A stretch of DNA of 64,000 nucleotides from Winogradskyella sp. MH6 (GTDB taxonomy: Bacteria; Bacteroidota; Bacteroidia; Flavobacteriales; Flavobacteriaceae), in NCBI RefSeq assembly GCF_022810765.1, contig NZ_CP094494.1, forward strand, positions 1,922,001 through 1,986,000. The letters are read 5' to 3'. Below are positions 44,811-54,331 of the stretch, piece after piece (position 1 is the stretch's first letter; each line of letters begins with the position of its first letter). The notes beneath the pieces were generated by a model. It saw only the letters and a program-made list of their open reading frames with translations. It did not search any database and was not told the origin of the DNA. The position numbers were made by a program, and so were the translations under genes.

Positions 44811-45668
44811 CTATCGACCATATTTAAACTTTGATATTATCCCTTCCCAACGCAAGTTTCTAATAAATTTACCTTCATCTTTAGAAACCAGAAATTCAGT
44901 TTTTGAAGATTTAGCTTTAAAATAGCCAGCCATGTAATCGCTAAACAACCTAAAATTGCCTTTCTTGGATGCCAATTTTATAGCAGAAATTAAAGTAATC
45001 CAAAAACCATAGCGCATTTTATACATCGCTTCGCCTTGCAGGTATTTAGAAGCCTTATTGTAAGATTGTCCTGTAGGTTTCAGGTGTTTTACATGAAGTG
45101 ATTCGTCTGTTAGAATATCCCAACCATGAAATTTTGCCAATAACTCATCTACAGTGTCCCAACCCATAGAACGTTTTAGTTGCCCAATTTGATTAAAGCA
45201 GGTTTTACCATAAGCTTTTAGTGCACCTCTAATGTGATCTTTATTAGTAAGGTTTTCAAAAATCCATTGGTTGTCTTTTTCGATATAACAAAAACCAGAA
45301 GCCATACCAAGTTTAGGATTTTTATTAAAATGATTAGCCAGCGTTTCTAAATAATTATTCGGAAAAATAAGGTCGGCATCAAACTTACAAATCACATCAT
45401 AGTTGTCATCTAAAGATTCAAAACCCTTGTAAAAGGCATTTATGATTTTTGAACCAGGTAAATGCTGATCTGATGATTTTGAAATCACCTGAGAAATCCA
45501 AGGATAAGTTTTTGAAAAACCATCAACAATAGCTTCTGTTTGGTCTGTAGAATTATCATTAACCACAATCAGCTTTTTAGGCAAAAGCGTTTGATTGGCT
45601 AGTGAATCTAATGTATTGCCAATAAAGGCATCCTCATTATGAGCTGGTATGACGATGTAGAAATTCAA
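44811..45668 (-). CDS. Family 2 glycosyltransferase
   Basis: A 285-residue GT-A-fold glycosyltransferase. The N-terminus IPAHNEDAFIGNTLDSL and VVNDNSTDQT bind the nucleotide sugar, and CKFDADLIFP contains the metal-binding DxD. There are no long membrane segments. It is the last gene of a KASIII-methyltransferase-GT2 operon (33 bp after the methyltransferase). The sugar and acceptor are unknown. The context suggests a modified lipid or glycan, but this is not proven. Confidence 0.87.
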   Translation of the reverse strand: MNFYIVIPAHNEDAFIGNTLDSLANQTLLPKKLIVVNDNSTDQTEAIVDGFSKTYPWISQVISKSSDQHLPGSKIINAFYKGFESLDDNYDVICKFDADLIFPNNYLETLANHFNKNPKLGMASGFCYIEKDNQWIFENLTNKDHIRGALKAYGKTCFNQIGQLKRSMGWDTVDELLAKFHGWDILTDESLHVKHLKPTGQSYNKASKYLQGEAMYKMRYGFWITLISAIKLASKKGNFRLFSDYMAGYFKAKSSKTEFLVSKDEGKFIRNLRWEGIISKFKYGR

Positions 45669-45701
45669 TATTTAAATTCTAAATTTCAAATCTAAAGAAT
45701 T

Positions 45702-46229
45702 CTACTCGGAAATTCTTTCAGCGTAGATAATATAATACCGATTTGTGAAGCGTCTTAAAAGTGGTCTTATTCCAAACTTTTTTACAGGATTTGTCCATTG
45801 TTGACGATCAATAATTTTCCAACCTGTTTTTTCTAATAGCCAGTCGAGTTGCCAATCTTCAAACTCATGGTAATGTCTGTCCCATTTATCGGTTTTACTT
45901 CTGTATGCAGAGGCAAACCATAATCTCAGAGGAACACTAATAACAAGTTTTTCAGACTTAATTGATTTTAAAACCTCGTAAGGGGAGAGTAAGTGTTCAA
46001 AAATTTCAAAAGCAGTAACAACATCGGTAGAAGTATTTTCTATTGTAGAACGGTCTTCATCAAGGTCTTCGCCTTTGGTGTTTTCAACAGTATAACCTTC
46101 AGAAAGCATAATTTCCGAAAATGGATTTTTTACTCCTAAATCTAAAATGGTTTCAGAGTTTGAGACGTGTTTTTTTAAAAACAGAAGAGTGAGTTTAAAT
46201 CGCTTGTTAGGATATGTTTTTTCGTACAT
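45702..46229 (-). CDS. Class I SAM-dependent methyltransferase
   Basis: A 175-residue small methyltransferase. The SAM-binding motif is degenerate, ILDLGVKNPFSEIML, and the acidic and post-II motifs are DVVTAFEIFEHL and LVISVPLRLWF. The YHEFEDWQLDWLLEKTGWKI region is typical of sugar or surface-glycan methyltransferases. It sits between the KASIII gene (29 bp upstream) and a glycosyltransferase. The substrate is unknown. The short length fits a minimal domain without accessory regions. Confidence 0.8.
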   Translation of the reverse strand: MYEKTYPNKRFKLTLLFLKKHVSNSETILDLGVKNPFSEIMLSEGYTVENTKGEDLDEDRSTIENTSTDVVTAFEIFEHLLSPYEVLKSIKSEKLVISVPLRLWFASAYRSKTDKWDRHYHEFEDWQLDWLLEKTGWKIIDRQQWTNPVKKFGIRPLLRRFTNRYYIIYAERISE

Positions 46230-46258
46230 TACATTTCCGCAACAGCGGTAATCTTTTA

Positions 46259-47317
46259 TTAATATCTGTAAACAATAGCGTTGATATGCATACCAGCGCC
46301 AACACTTGCAAATATAATAACATCTCCCTTATTGATTTGGTGATCTTCGAGTTTATTGTTTCTTATTAAATCGAAAAGGGTAGGTACTGTTGCAACAGAA
46401 CTGTTTCCAAGTTTATGAATACTCATTGGCATAATACCTTCTGGAGCCTGCGCTTTAAAAAGTCTGTAAAAACGTTTAATGATGGCTTCGTCCATTTTTT
46501 CGTTAGCCTGATGGATAAGTACTTTCTTTACTTCAGAAATGTCCACACCACTTTTTTCTAAACAATCTTTCATGGCTTGTGCTACATTAGTGAGCGCAAA
46601 TTCATAGATTTTGCGTCCATGCATTTTTATGTAGCGCGTGTCAGGACATAAGTCTTTATTATTAGAGTTTCCAAAGAACAAATAATATGCTTCATCATAA
46701 GTGAATGAAGCTGACTCATGTGCTAAAATACCATCATTGTCATCTGTTGCTTCAACAATACTTGCGCCAGCACCATCAGAATATATCATAGAGTCTCTAT
46801 CGTGTTTGTCTACAACACGAGATAAAGTTTCTGCACCAATCACAAGACAACGTTTTGCCATACCAGCCTTGATGTAAGCTTGAGCTTGTATAACACCTTC
46901 TACCCAGCCAGGACAACCAAAAAGAATATCATAAGCCACACATTTTGGATTTTTAATACGTAAACTGTGTTTGATACGTGAAGCTAAACATGGTAAAATA
47001 TCACTTTGAATAGTATTGGCTTTTACATCACCAAAATTGTGTGCGCAAATAATATAGTCTATTGTTTCAGGATCTATATTGGCATCATCAATAGCTTTTT
47101 GTGCGGCAAGAAAACCAATGTCTGAAGCGACTAACTGATCGTCTGCATATCGACGCTCAACAATACCTGTAATGTCTTTGAATTTTTCTACGATGACTTC
47201 ATTTGGATAGTCTATTGTAGAACCGTCTGCATTTAGAAATTGATGTTGGTGAAAATCTTCGTTCTTTTCTATGCTCTTTGGAATATAACTGCCAGTGCCT
47301 GTGATCTTAATTCCCAT
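46259..47317 (-). CDS. KASIII-family ketoacyl-ACP synthase
   Basis: A 352-residue thiolase-fold condensing enzyme. The catalytic triad is present: Cys135 in FGCPGW, His in LIHQANEK and Asn in LGNSSVATV. The cysteine neighbourhood differs from FabH (usually AACAGF), which fits a specialised KASIII rather than housekeeping FabH. It is the first gene of an operon with a methyltransferase and a glycosyltransferase. It may start a distinct acyl chain, but no product can be inferred. There is no terminator between it and the other two genes. Confidence 0.85.
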   Translation of the reverse strand: MGIKITGTGSYIPKSIEKNEDFHQHQFLNADGSTIDYPNEVIVEKFKDITGIVERRYADDQLVASDIGFLAAQKAIDDANIDPETIDYIICAHNFGDVKANTIQSDILPCLASRIKHSLRIKNPKCVAYDILFGCPGWVEGVIQAQAYIKAGMAKRCLVIGAETLSRVVDKHDRDSMIYSDGAGASIVEATDDNDGILAHESASFTYDEAYYLFFGNSNNKDLCPDTRYIKMHGRKIYEFALTNVAQAMKDCLEKSGVDISEVKKVLIHQANEKMDEAIIKRFYRLFKAQAPEGIMPMSIHKLGNSSVATVPTLFDLIRNNKLEDHQINKGDVIIFASVGAGMHINAIVYRY

Positions 47318-47443
47318 ACCTCAAAAATTGCTATTAATTTACTAAACTAGTTAAACTCTAATACATAAGAATGAATTAATCTTGTAAAAGTGATATTTTT
47401 TCTGAATTCTTAATTATTCCGTTTTTTGTTACAAATACCACAA

Positions 47444-47471
47444 AAAAAGTGCTCATTTTGAGCACTTTTTT
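47444..47471 (-). terminator. Terminator of gcvP
   Basis: AAAAAGTGCTCA (47444-47455) pairs with TGAGCACTTTTT (47459-47470) around a three-base loop. A T-run follows on the - strand, just after the gcvP stop. Confidence 0.88.
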
Positions 47472-47492
47472 AATTTATGTTAATATTGAATA

Positions 47493-50342
47493 CTAAGCTT
47501 CTATAAAATCTTCAATAGGAGCACAACTACACATTAAGTTTCTGTCTCCATAAGCATCATCAACTCGTCTAACACTTGGCCAAAACTTATTGTCTCTAAT
47601 ATACTCTAAAGGAAATGCTGCTGCTTCGCGACTATATGGTAATAGCCATTCGTCTGAAGTTAACATGTCTAACGTGTGAGGTGCATTTTTTAATACATTG
47701 TTAGGTTCTTCTTTAGAAGCGTTATCTATTTCTTGACGGATAGAAATCATGGCATCGCAAAAACGATCCATTTCAGCTTTGCTTTCACTTTCTGTTGGTT
47801 CTATCATCATAGTACCTGCAACAGGGAAAGATACTGTTGGAGCATGGAAACCATAATCCATTAAGCGTTTAGCAATATCTGTAACTTCTATACCATTGGC
47901 TTTAAAATCGCGACAGTCTATAATCATTTCGTGAGCGGCTCTACCATTTTCACCTGTATATAAGGTTGGATAAAAACCTTCTAAACGTTCTTTGATATAA
48001 TTGGCATTAAGTATGGCTGCTTCGGTCGCTTGTTTTAATCCTTTAGCGCCTAGCATTGAGATGTAACCATAAGAAATAAGACATACTAATGCAGAACCAA
48101 AAGGAGCTGCAGAAATTGCAGAAATAGATTGATGTCCACCGGTTTTAATAATTGGGTTACCAGGTAAGAATGGTACTAGTTGTTCTGCAACACAAATAGG
48201 GCCAACACCAGGTCCACCTCCTCCGTGAGGAATAGCAAAGGTTTTGTGTAAGTTGAGGTGACAAACATCTGCACCAATATTTCCAGGATTGGTTAAACCA
48301 ACTTGTGCATTCATGTTGGCACCATCCATATAAACTTGTCCGCCATTGTCGTGGATGATTTGTGTAATCTCTTTAATTGCAGATTCGTAAACACCATGAG
48401 TAGAAGGGTAGGTTACCATTAATGCAGAAAGATTATCCTTGTGTAATTCTGCTTTTTCTCTTAAATCATCAACATCGATATTTCCATCTTCAGATGCTTT
48501 TGTTACAACTACTTTCATACCTGCCATAACTGCACTTGCTGGATTTGTTCCGTGTGCAGAAGATGGAATTAAGCAAATGTTTCTATGATGATCTCCACGA
48601 GATTCGTGATAGGCTTTAATAACCATAAGACCAGCAAATTCACCTTGAGCACCAGAGTTTGGTTGTAAAGATGTTGCAGCAAAACCAGTGATTTCGGTAA
48701 GCTGGTTTTCTAATGTGTTTAGCATTAGTTGGTAACCAGCAGCTTGTTCTTTTGGAGCAAATGGGTGCATATTTCCCCAACTTGGCCAACTAAGAGGTAA
48801 CATTTCTGATGCAGCATTAAGCTTCATAGTACAAGACCCTAATGAAATCATAGAGTGATTTAATGCCAAATCTTTACGCTCTAATTTTTTGATATAGCGC
48901 ATTAATTCTGTTTCAGAATGGTAAGCGTTAAAAACGTCAAAAGTTAAAAATTCTGTTTGGCGTTTTAAGTGATCTGGAATTGTGTTAGCTTCAGAAATTG
49001 ATGTAATCTCATCTGTAGTTGTTTCTGTTACTGCTTCAAAAATTGAAATAATTTCATTTAAGTCTGAAATTGTAGTTGTTTCATTTATAGCAATAGTAAC
49101 AGTATTGTTATCTGGATAATAAAAATTAACTTCTTTCTTTTCAGCTTCGTATTTTACTTTTACAGGATCTGCCTTTATTTGAATAGTGTCAAAGTAATGT
49201 GTGTTTACCTGTTCTAAGCCTAAATTTTCTAAAGCAGAAGCTAAAGTTGCGGTAGTATTCTGAACTTTATTAGCAATAAACTCTAAACCTTTTGGTCCAT
49301 GATATACTGCATACATTCCTGCCATAACAGCTAATAATACCTGAGCTGTACAAATGTTAGAGGTCGCTTTATCTCTTTTGATATGTTGCTCTCTGGTTTG
49401 CAATGCCATACGCAAAGCTCTGTTGCCGTCTGTGTCTTTTGTAACACCTATAATACGACCAGGTACGTCTCGCTTGTATGCTTCTTTTGTTGCAAAATAA
49501 GCAGCGTGTGGACCACCGTAACCCATTGGTATACCAAAACGTTGTGTAGTACCAACAACCACATCCGCACCAAATTTTCCTGGGGCTTCTAACTTAATTA
49601 AGCTTAAAATGTCTGCGGCTACAGCTACTTTGATATTTTGTGCATTAGCTTTTTCAATAAAGGATTTTATGTCTGTGATTTGTCCATTTTTACCTGGATA
49701 TTGTAAAAGTGCACCAAAATATTCATCAGATAGATTATACTCAGCTTCATTACCAATTTCTAATTCTATACCAATCGGAATTGCTCTGGTTTCTAACAAG
49801 GAAATAGTTTGTGGTAAGACTAAATCTGAGACAAAGAATTTATTGACACCTGCTTTTTTCTGAGCACGATCTCTAATTGCGAACAATAAACTCATTGCTT
49901 CTGCAGCTGCAGTACTTTCATCTAAAAGGGATGCATTGGCAATTTCCATACCAGTTAAATCAATAACCATAGTTTGGAAGTTTAATAGAGCTTCTAAACG
50001 ACCTTGAGCTATTTCTGCTTGGTAAGGTGTGTAAGCTGTATACCAACCTGGATTTTCTAAAATATTACGTTGTATAACTGCAGGTAAATTAGAAGGGTGG
50101 TATCCTAAACCAATGTAAGATTTATAAACTTTATTAAGTTGAGATAATTTGTTAATGTGATTAAGATATTCTTGCTCACTCATTGCTGGTTTTAAATCTA
50201 AGTCTTTTTGAAGACGTATGCCAGCTGGTATAGTTTCTGAAACTAACTGATCTATGCTAGTAGCACCAATGGTGTTTAGCATAGCTTTTTTTTCATCTTG
50301 GTTTGGGCCAATGTGTCTAAGTGCAAAAGAGGTCGTATCCAT
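47493..50342 (-). CDS. gcvP: Glycine dehydrogenase (decarboxylating), P-protein
   Basis: A 949-residue PLP enzyme of the glycine cleavage system, which decarboxylates glycine and passes the aminomethyl group to lipoyl-GcvH. The single-chain form is intact: [13 protein letters not shown] at the N-terminus, an N-terminal half, and a C-terminal half with the PLP lysine in [16 protein letters not shown]. The length is standard. gcvT and gcvH are not adjacent, as often in Bacteroidota. It has its own -7 box and terminator, so it is monocistronic. Confidence 0.96.
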   Translation of the reverse strand: MDTTSFALRHIGPNQDEKKAMLNTIGATSIDQLVSETIPAGIRLQKDLDLKPAMSEQEYLNHINKLSQLNKVYKSYIGLGYHPSNLPAVIQRNILENPGWYTAYTPYQAEIAQGRLEALLNFQTMVIDLTGMEIANASLLDESTAAAEAMSLLFAIRDRAQKKAGVNKFFVSDLVLPQTISLLETRAIPIGIELEIGNEAEYNLSDEYFGALLQYPGKNGQITDIKSFIEKANAQNIKVAVAADILSLIKLEAPGKFGADVVVGTTQRFGIPMGYGGPHAAYFATKEAYKRDVPGRIIGVTKDTDGNRALRMALQTREQHIKRDKATSNICTAQVLLAVMAGMYAVYHGPKGLEFIANKVQNTTATLASALENLGLEQVNTHYFDTIQIKADPVKVKYEAEKKEVNFYYPDNNTVTIAINETTTISDLNEIISIFEAVTETTTDEITSISEANTIPDHLKRQTEFLTFDVFNAYHSETELMRYIKKLERKDLALNHSMISLGSCTMKLNAASEMLPLSWPSWGNMHPFAPKEQAAGYQLMLNTLENQLTEITGFAATSLQPNSGAQGEFAGLMVIKAYHESRGDHHRNICLIPSSAHGTNPASAVMAGMKVVVTKASEDGNIDVDDLREKAELHKDNLSALMVTYPSTHGVYESAIKEITQIIHDNGGQVYMDGANMNAQVGLTNPGNIGADVCHLNLHKTFAIPHGGGGPGVGPICVAEQLVPFLPGNPIIKTGGHQSISAISAAPFGSALVCLISYGYISMLGAKGLKQATEAAILNANYIKERLEGFYPTLYTGENGRAAHEMIIDCRDFKANGIEVTDIAKRLMDYGFHAPTVSFPVAGTMMIEPTESESKAEMDRFCDAMISIRQEIDNASKEEPNNVLKNAPHTLDMLTSDEWLLPYSREAAAFPLEYIRDNKFWPSVRRVDDAYGDRNLMCSCAPIEDFIEA

Positions 50343-50370
50343 GCTTTATTCTGCTAATTTTTTTGATATG

Positions 50371-50378
50371 CAAAAATA
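50371..50378 (-). promoter_or_regulatory. -7 box of gcvP
   Basis: TATTTTTG on the - strand, 28 bases before the start codon. No TTG at the -33 position. Confidence 0.6.
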
Positions 50379-50452
50379 CGGAAAACCACTATTTTATTGA
50401 CTATTGAGAATTAAAGTTTTTAACCGAAAGCAAGGGTTATTAACACAATGAT

Positions 50453-50460
50453 TATTTTTG
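50453..50460 (+). promoter_or_regulatory. -7 box directly upstream of the UbiA-like gene
   Basis: TATTTTTG ends only four bases before the ATG at 50465, so transcription would begin at or next to the start codon. No clear -33 element. Confidence 0.5.
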
Positions 50461-50464
50461 CTTA

Positions 50465-51298
50465 ATGCGTGTTTTAAGGCAAATATTTAATTTTTACATC
50501 AATAGTAGTATTCATGTGGCTTTGGCTGTGGTAGCCATGACTTGGGTAACTCTAATTCAGTTTGAATTAGAGTGCGATAAAAATGTATTGGTCTTTGTTT
50601 TTTTAGCCACTATAACGGGTTACAATTTTGTAAAATATTTTGGAGTCGCGAAATTTCATCATAGAAGCTTGGCTGCATGGTTAAAAGCAATTCAGATATT
50701 TTCTTTTTTTGCGTTTTTAGGTATGGGTTATTATGCTCTAAAGTTGAATGTAAATACGCTTATATACCTTTCGATTTTTGGACTTATCACTTTTCTATAT
50801 GCTGTACCTTTACTGCCAATACGATACTTTAGGGATAGTCACAAAAATTTAAGACAGGTCAGTGGGCTAAAGGTTTATGTAATTGCTTTAGTATGGGTGT
50901 TTACAACGGTTTTTTTACCATTAATTAACAAGAGTTATCATATTAATGATGATGTTGTAATTACTGGAGTTCAGCGTTTTATTTTTGTGATTGTATTAAT
51001 GCTGCCTTTTGAGATAAGGGACCTTATTTATGATAGTATAAAATTAGCAACGATACCTCAGCGTATTGGTGTAAGAAATACTAAGGTTATTGGTGTTTTT
51101 TTATTGATAGTTTTTTTCTTCTTGGAATATTTTAAAGATGAAATGAGTAGTACGGCTATTATTTCGAATGGTGTAATAATGAGTATAACACTAATTTTTG
51201 TATTGTTTGCCCATAAAAAGCAGTCACAATATTATAGTGCGTTTTGGGTAGAGAGCATACCAATTTTATGGTTGATGGTTTTGCTGATGCTTAGCTAA
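50465..51298 (+). CDS. UbiA-fold membrane protein (degenerate prenyltransferase-like)
   Basis: A 277-residue protein with about 8-9 membrane segments. The second Asp-rich motif of UbiA prenyltransferases survives as RDLIYDSIKLATIPQRIG (DxxxD). The first (NDxxDxxxD) appears lost, with YNFVKYFGVAKF at the expected place and no Asp. It may be a UbiA relative with changed chemistry or none. Its 3' end overlaps by 33 bp with the convergent small gene. Its -7 box sits so close to the ATG that the mRNA is probably leaderless. Confidence 0.7.
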   Translation: MRVLRQIFNFYINSSIHVALAVVAMTWVTLIQFELECDKNVLVFVFLATITGYNFVKYFGVAKFHHRSLAAWLKAIQIFSFFAFLGMGYYALKLNVNTLIYLSIFGLITFLYAVPLLPIRYFRDSHKNLRQVSGLKVYVIALVWVFTTVFLPLINKSYHINDDVVITGVQRFIFVIVLMLPFEIRDLIYDSIKLATIPQRIGVRNTKVIGVFLLIVFFFLEYFKDEMSSTAIISNGVIMSITLIFVLFAHKKQSQYYSAFWVESIPILWLMVLLMLS

Positions 51299-51538
51299 TT
51301 CTTCTTCAAATTGCTGTTTAATTTTGTTGCGTTCATCATTTTTTAAACAATCAACTTTAGCATGTTCTATAGTGTCAGTTAATTTATTGTTTTTGTTAGA
51401 ATAAGCTCTTGTTACTCTACACCATGAAAGCCTTATAGTGAGTTTAATACGTTCCCAGCCAGTAGCTTCTCCATATTGTGCTTTGTCACAAATATGTTTA
51501 GCTTCTTCACAACTTATAAATAAAAAACTTTTCTTCAT
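51266..51538 (-). CDS. Small cysteine-containing partner protein of the ECF sigma factor
   Basis: A 90-residue protein following the ECF sigma gene by 6 bp. The N-terminus FISCEEAKHICDKAQYGEATGWERIKL has the C-x6-C and small helical pattern of short anti-sigma-like proteins paired with ECF factors in Bacteroidota. It lacks a membrane segment. A zinc-binding anti-sigma role is plausible from position but is inference. The last 33 bp overlap the end of the convergent UbiA-like gene. Confidence 0.7.
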   Translation of the reverse strand: MKKSFLFISCEEAKHICDKAQYGEATGWERIKLTIRLSWCRVTRAYSNKNNKLTDTIEHAKVDCLKNDERNKIKQQFEEELAKHQQNHQP

Positions 51539-51544
51539 TATATC

Positions 51545-52099
51545 TTAAAACCAGTTTTCTTCCATGCAGTCAGCTAAGGCTGTTCTTGCTCTATGTATTA
51601 ATACCCAAAGGTTAGACGCAGTTATATCTAATTCATTACAAATAGTTTCGGTGTCGTAACCTAAAATAGTTTTCATTTTAAAAACCTCTGCCTGTTTTTG
51701 AGGTAATTTTGACAAACAGTCATAAATGGCATTGCCCAATTCTGTATTTTCTAATTTGTCTTCGGCAGTTTTATCAAATGGATCTGCGACACGTTCCTCT
51801 ATCCAATCTCCGTCAGTTTCAGAATCGTTGTTATAGGTCATTCTAACTTCAGCTTTACCTTTGTTAGAATTTATTTTACGGTAGTAATCTATGATTTTAC
51901 GCTTAAGAATAGAGATTAACCATGTGCGCTCGCTGGCTTCTCCTTTAAAGTTGTTCATAGATTTTAGGCCAGCCAAAAAAGTTTCAGACACTAAATCTTG
52001 TGCCATTTCTCTATCATTAACTCTAGAAATGGTATAGTTAAAGAGGTAATCTGAATACAAATTAATCCAGTTGTTAGGATTTAATTGATGGTTAGCCAT
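51545..52099 (-). CDS. ECF-type RNA polymerase sigma factor
   Basis: A 184-residue sigma-70 family factor. Region 2 includes YLFNYTISRVNDREMAQDL and SETFLAGLK. Region 4 includes LPQKQAEVFKMKTILGYDTETICNEL and the helix-turn-helix end NLWVLIHRARTAL. Region 3 is absent, so it is ECF. The -7 box TATTTTTG (52120-52127, -) is of the housekeeping type, so autoregulation is not evident. The downstream 90-residue protein is probably its regulator. Confidence 0.9.
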   Translation of the reverse strand: MANHQLNPNNWINLYSDYLFNYTISRVNDREMAQDLVSETFLAGLKSMNNFKGEASERTWLISILKRKIIDYYRKINSNKGKAEVRMTYNNDSETDGDWIEERVADPFDKTAEDKLENTELGNAIYDCLSKLPQKQAEVFKMKTILGYDTETICNELDITASNLWVLIHRARTALADCMEENWF

Positions 52100-52119
52100 T
52101 TTTGTTCACATTGCTATGT

Positions 52120-52127
52120 CAAAAATA
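52120..52127 (-). promoter_or_regulatory. -7 box of the ECF sigma factor gene
   Basis: TATTTTTG on the - strand, 20 bases before the start codon. No TTG at -33. Confidence 0.55.
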
Positions 52128-52166
52128 GTTAAAATATTATGACCTGTTATACATGTTCACATTTTC

Positions 52167-53045
52167 CTAACGTTTGGTTGCACTGATAATGTAATATCCA
52201 AAACTTTTAAGATGCAAACCAGATAATAAAGCATAGAAAGATCCTTTTAAATTATGGAGACTTTCTTTTTTAAGGTTCTTAAAACCAAAAATTTTCTTGA
52301 AAATAAAGCCTAAAATTGCAAAAGGCACATGGAGTACAGATGGAGCAACTCTCATTGATATATCTTCAACTTTTATGTTTGTAAATCCTATTTCTTCCAA
52401 ACTTTCTTTAATGAATTGATGTGTCTCTAGTTTTTCTAAACTCCAATGATTACATAATTTGTTATAGGCATATTTTCCGCCTTTACAAAGTTGAGCTTTG
52501 TCCTTTTTTAAAAAAGCATCAGCCATAACAAAGCGTCCACCAGGTTTTAGTAGTCTATGCATTTCTTTAAGGGAATTAAAATTGTGACCCGAATGACAGA
52601 AGCTTTCAATCGCAACAGCAGAGTCAAATGAGTTAGATTGAAATGACGTGTTATTGTAATTTTCTTTGAGTATGATGCCGTTTTTACCTTTTAATAATTC
52701 ATTTCCTTTTTTAACTTGAAAATCAGATAATGTTACTCCGTAGACTATGACGTTTTTGTGATTTTTTAATGCATACCGCATTGTGGCTCCCATACCACAA
52801 CCTAAGTCTATAAGTCTGTTTTTAGTTTTATTAATGTTTAACCTTTTAGTGACTTGTTTGTTCATTTCATTCAGCATACTATCTCGCTTAAACAAGTTTG
52901 TTTTAAACGGAATAAAATACCCAAAGTGCATGTTGTAATCGTTACTCCAAAACTCATAATCTTCGGTAGCTTCGTTGTAGAAATCTACCATTTCTATTCG
53001 GTTTTGTTCTGAGTAGTTTGTGTATGGTATGGATTGTGTTTTCAT
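52167..53045 (-). CDS. SAM methyltransferase of the lipid/sterol methyltransferase type
   Basis: A 292-residue class I methyltransferase. Motif I is RLIDLGCGMGATMRYAL; GVTLSDFQVKKGNELL and FDSAVAIESFCHSGH match sterol, tocopherol and fatty-acid-modifying methyltransferases. LLKPGGRFVMADAF is the post-motif strand. It is translated with the desaturase (4-bp gap), so it may methylate the unsaturated acyl chain that the desaturase makes. That would give methyl-branched, cyclopropane or furan-type products. This pairing is inference; the cyclopropane-synthase sequence is not clearly matched. Confidence 0.85.
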   Translation of the reverse strand: MKTQSIPYTNYSEQNRIEMVDFYNEATEDYEFWSNDYNMHFGYFIPFKTNLFKRDSMLNEMNKQVTKRLNINKTKNRLIDLGCGMGATMRYALKNHKNVIVYGVTLSDFQVKKGNELLKGKNGIILKENYNNTSFQSNSFDSAVAIESFCHSGHNFNSLKEMHRLLKPGGRFVMADAFLKKDKAQLCKGGKYAYNKLCNHWSLEKLETHQFIKESLEEIGFTNIKVEDISMRVAPSVLHVPFAILGFIFKKIFGFKNLKKESLHNLKGSFYALLSGLHLKSFGYYIISATKR

Positions 53046-53049
53046 GGTG

Positions 53050-53943
53050 TTATAATTTTGGTAATTTCCAGTTTGTAGAATTATATGCTATTGCTGTAGG
53101 TTTTAAATTCCCTTTTTGTGTTTTTACAGAGGTAATTATTCTTAATTTTTTTAATAGCCAAGCTATCATCCATCCAAAATCGATTTCGTACCACTTTGAA
53201 GAAAACTTTGCTGAGGTTGGGTAGGAATGGTGATTGTTGTGAAACCCTTCACCAAACGAAATAAGTCCCAATAGAATGTCATTGTAGCCGCTTTCATCAG
53301 CATCTTTAATTTTGTGTCTTGAGTAACCATATTTATGAGAAGCATAGCCAATGTACCAATGCCCTAAAATTATTGTAGAGGTTCGTAAACTTGTAGCAAT
53401 AAGCATACTGTTAAAACCAAAAAGAAGATAAAGTGCAATCATAAAAATGATGTAGTGTAATTGCCATGTTTTGTGCAGCCATTGTATGGTAGAGTCATTT
53501 AAATCTTCTTTTGGGATTTTGTAGCGTGATAAATCTTTTGGAATAAAGGTGAGATGAAGATTCCAATAATAATCTGTTACTAATGAATGTTTATATTGAA
53601 AATATCTTGGACAATCATTTCTGTTTTGCCAATAATCTCTGAAATAGTGTTGTTTTAGCCAATTCAATGGACTTCCCAATCCTGTTAGTACAAAAAGATA
53701 AAGGCTAAAATTTCTAAAGATTGTATTTGTTTGATATGACTTGTGGATTATGCCTCTGTGTAAACCAACCGAGTGGCCTATGCCTACGGTGAAAAATAAT
53801 AGCAAAATGTTTAAAGAAACATCTTGCCAATCCATTAATGAAAAATCAATAAAAAAGATTGACAAAAGCATGATGTACAACCAGATTGTTTTCTTCCATG
53901 AAAAAATGATCACTCCGTAAGGTGTTTTTAGTTGACTATTCAT
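53050..53943 (-). CDS. Membrane fatty acid desaturase with a variant histidine box
   Basis: A 297-residue integral-membrane di-iron protein. The first histidine box is HRGIIH, in SVGLHRGIIHKSY. The third is GFHNNHHSYP. The second, normally DHRxHH, reads KQHYFRDYWQN and differs from the acyl-CoA delta-9 enzymes. An H-x3-R-D-x-W-x-Q pattern occurs in another known desaturase subgroup. Four membrane segments are visible. The 110-residue membrane protein precedes it with a 4-bp overlap, and the methyltransferase follows. The position of desaturation is not predictable. Confidence 0.85.
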   Translation of the reverse strand: MNSQLKTPYGVIIFSWKKTIWLYIMLLSIFFIDFSLMDWQDVSLNILLLFFTVGIGHSVGLHRGIIHKSYQTNTIFRNFSLYLFVLTGLGSPLNWLKQHYFRDYWQNRNDCPRYFQYKHSLVTDYYWNLHLTFIPKDLSRYKIPKEDLNDSTIQWLHKTWQLHYIIFMIALYLLFGFNSMLIATSLRTSTIILGHWYIGYASHKYGYSRHKIKDADESGYNDILLGLISFGEGFHNNHHSYPTSAKFSSKWYEIDFGWMIAWLLKKLRIITSVKTQKGNLKPTAIAYNSTNWKLPKL

Positions 53944-54272
53944 GATTGTTGAATTTTGTAGGTGATGTATAAATGAAACAACGCCAAAAGCATTGTTGCA
54001 ACTGTAAACAATAGAAAAAAGCTAAAATCACTTTTGTCAATCGTCAATTTAATTACATAAATAGAAATTGCAGATATTGCCAATATTAAATATGTTATAA
54101 ATAATTTCTTTAGTGATATTGATAGTTTAGAGTAATTAAATAATATTAAAATACTCATTGTTATTTGAGCTATACCAAGTACAATTTGTGCCATAAAGCC
54201 AAAATAAAATGTTAAATAGAGTAGAAGCGTAATTATGATTAGCCATTTGTTAATATTGTATAATCTTTTCAT
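53940..54272 (-). CDS. Small four-helix membrane protein in the desaturase operon
   Basis: A 110-residue hydrophobic protein with about four membrane segments (starting near residues 10, 31, 54 and 82), lacking a recognisable motif. It is the first gene of the desaturase-methyltransferase operon and overlaps the desaturase start by 4 bp (ATGA). Directly upstream is the operator CTTTCA-N8-TGAAAG shared with the GbsR gene. It may assist the desaturase or sense lipid state, but nothing in the sequence shows this. It could equally belong to a broad family I do not recognise. Confidence 0.75.
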   Translation of the reverse strand: MKRLYNINKWLIIITLLLYLTFYFGFMAQIVLGIAQITMSILILFNYSKLSISLKKLFITYLILAISAISIYVIKLTIDKSDFSFFLLFTVATMLLALFHLYITYKIQQS

Positions 54273-54290
54273 AATTCTATTGTTTTAAAA

Positions 54291-54310
54291 CTTTCAAAAA
54301 ATATTGAAAG
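54291..54310. promoter_or_regulatory. Operator of the desaturase operon (CTTTCA-N8-TGAAAG)
   Basis: A 20-bp inverted repeat, CTTTCA (54291-54296) and TGAAAG (54305-54310), spaced by 8. It is 18 bp upstream of the first gene and covers a near -7 box (TATTTTTTG on -, 54295-54303, one base too long). The same half-sites and spacing occur at 54862-54881. Confidence 0.65.
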
Positions 54311-54331
54311 TTAATTTCAAAAAAATATTTA

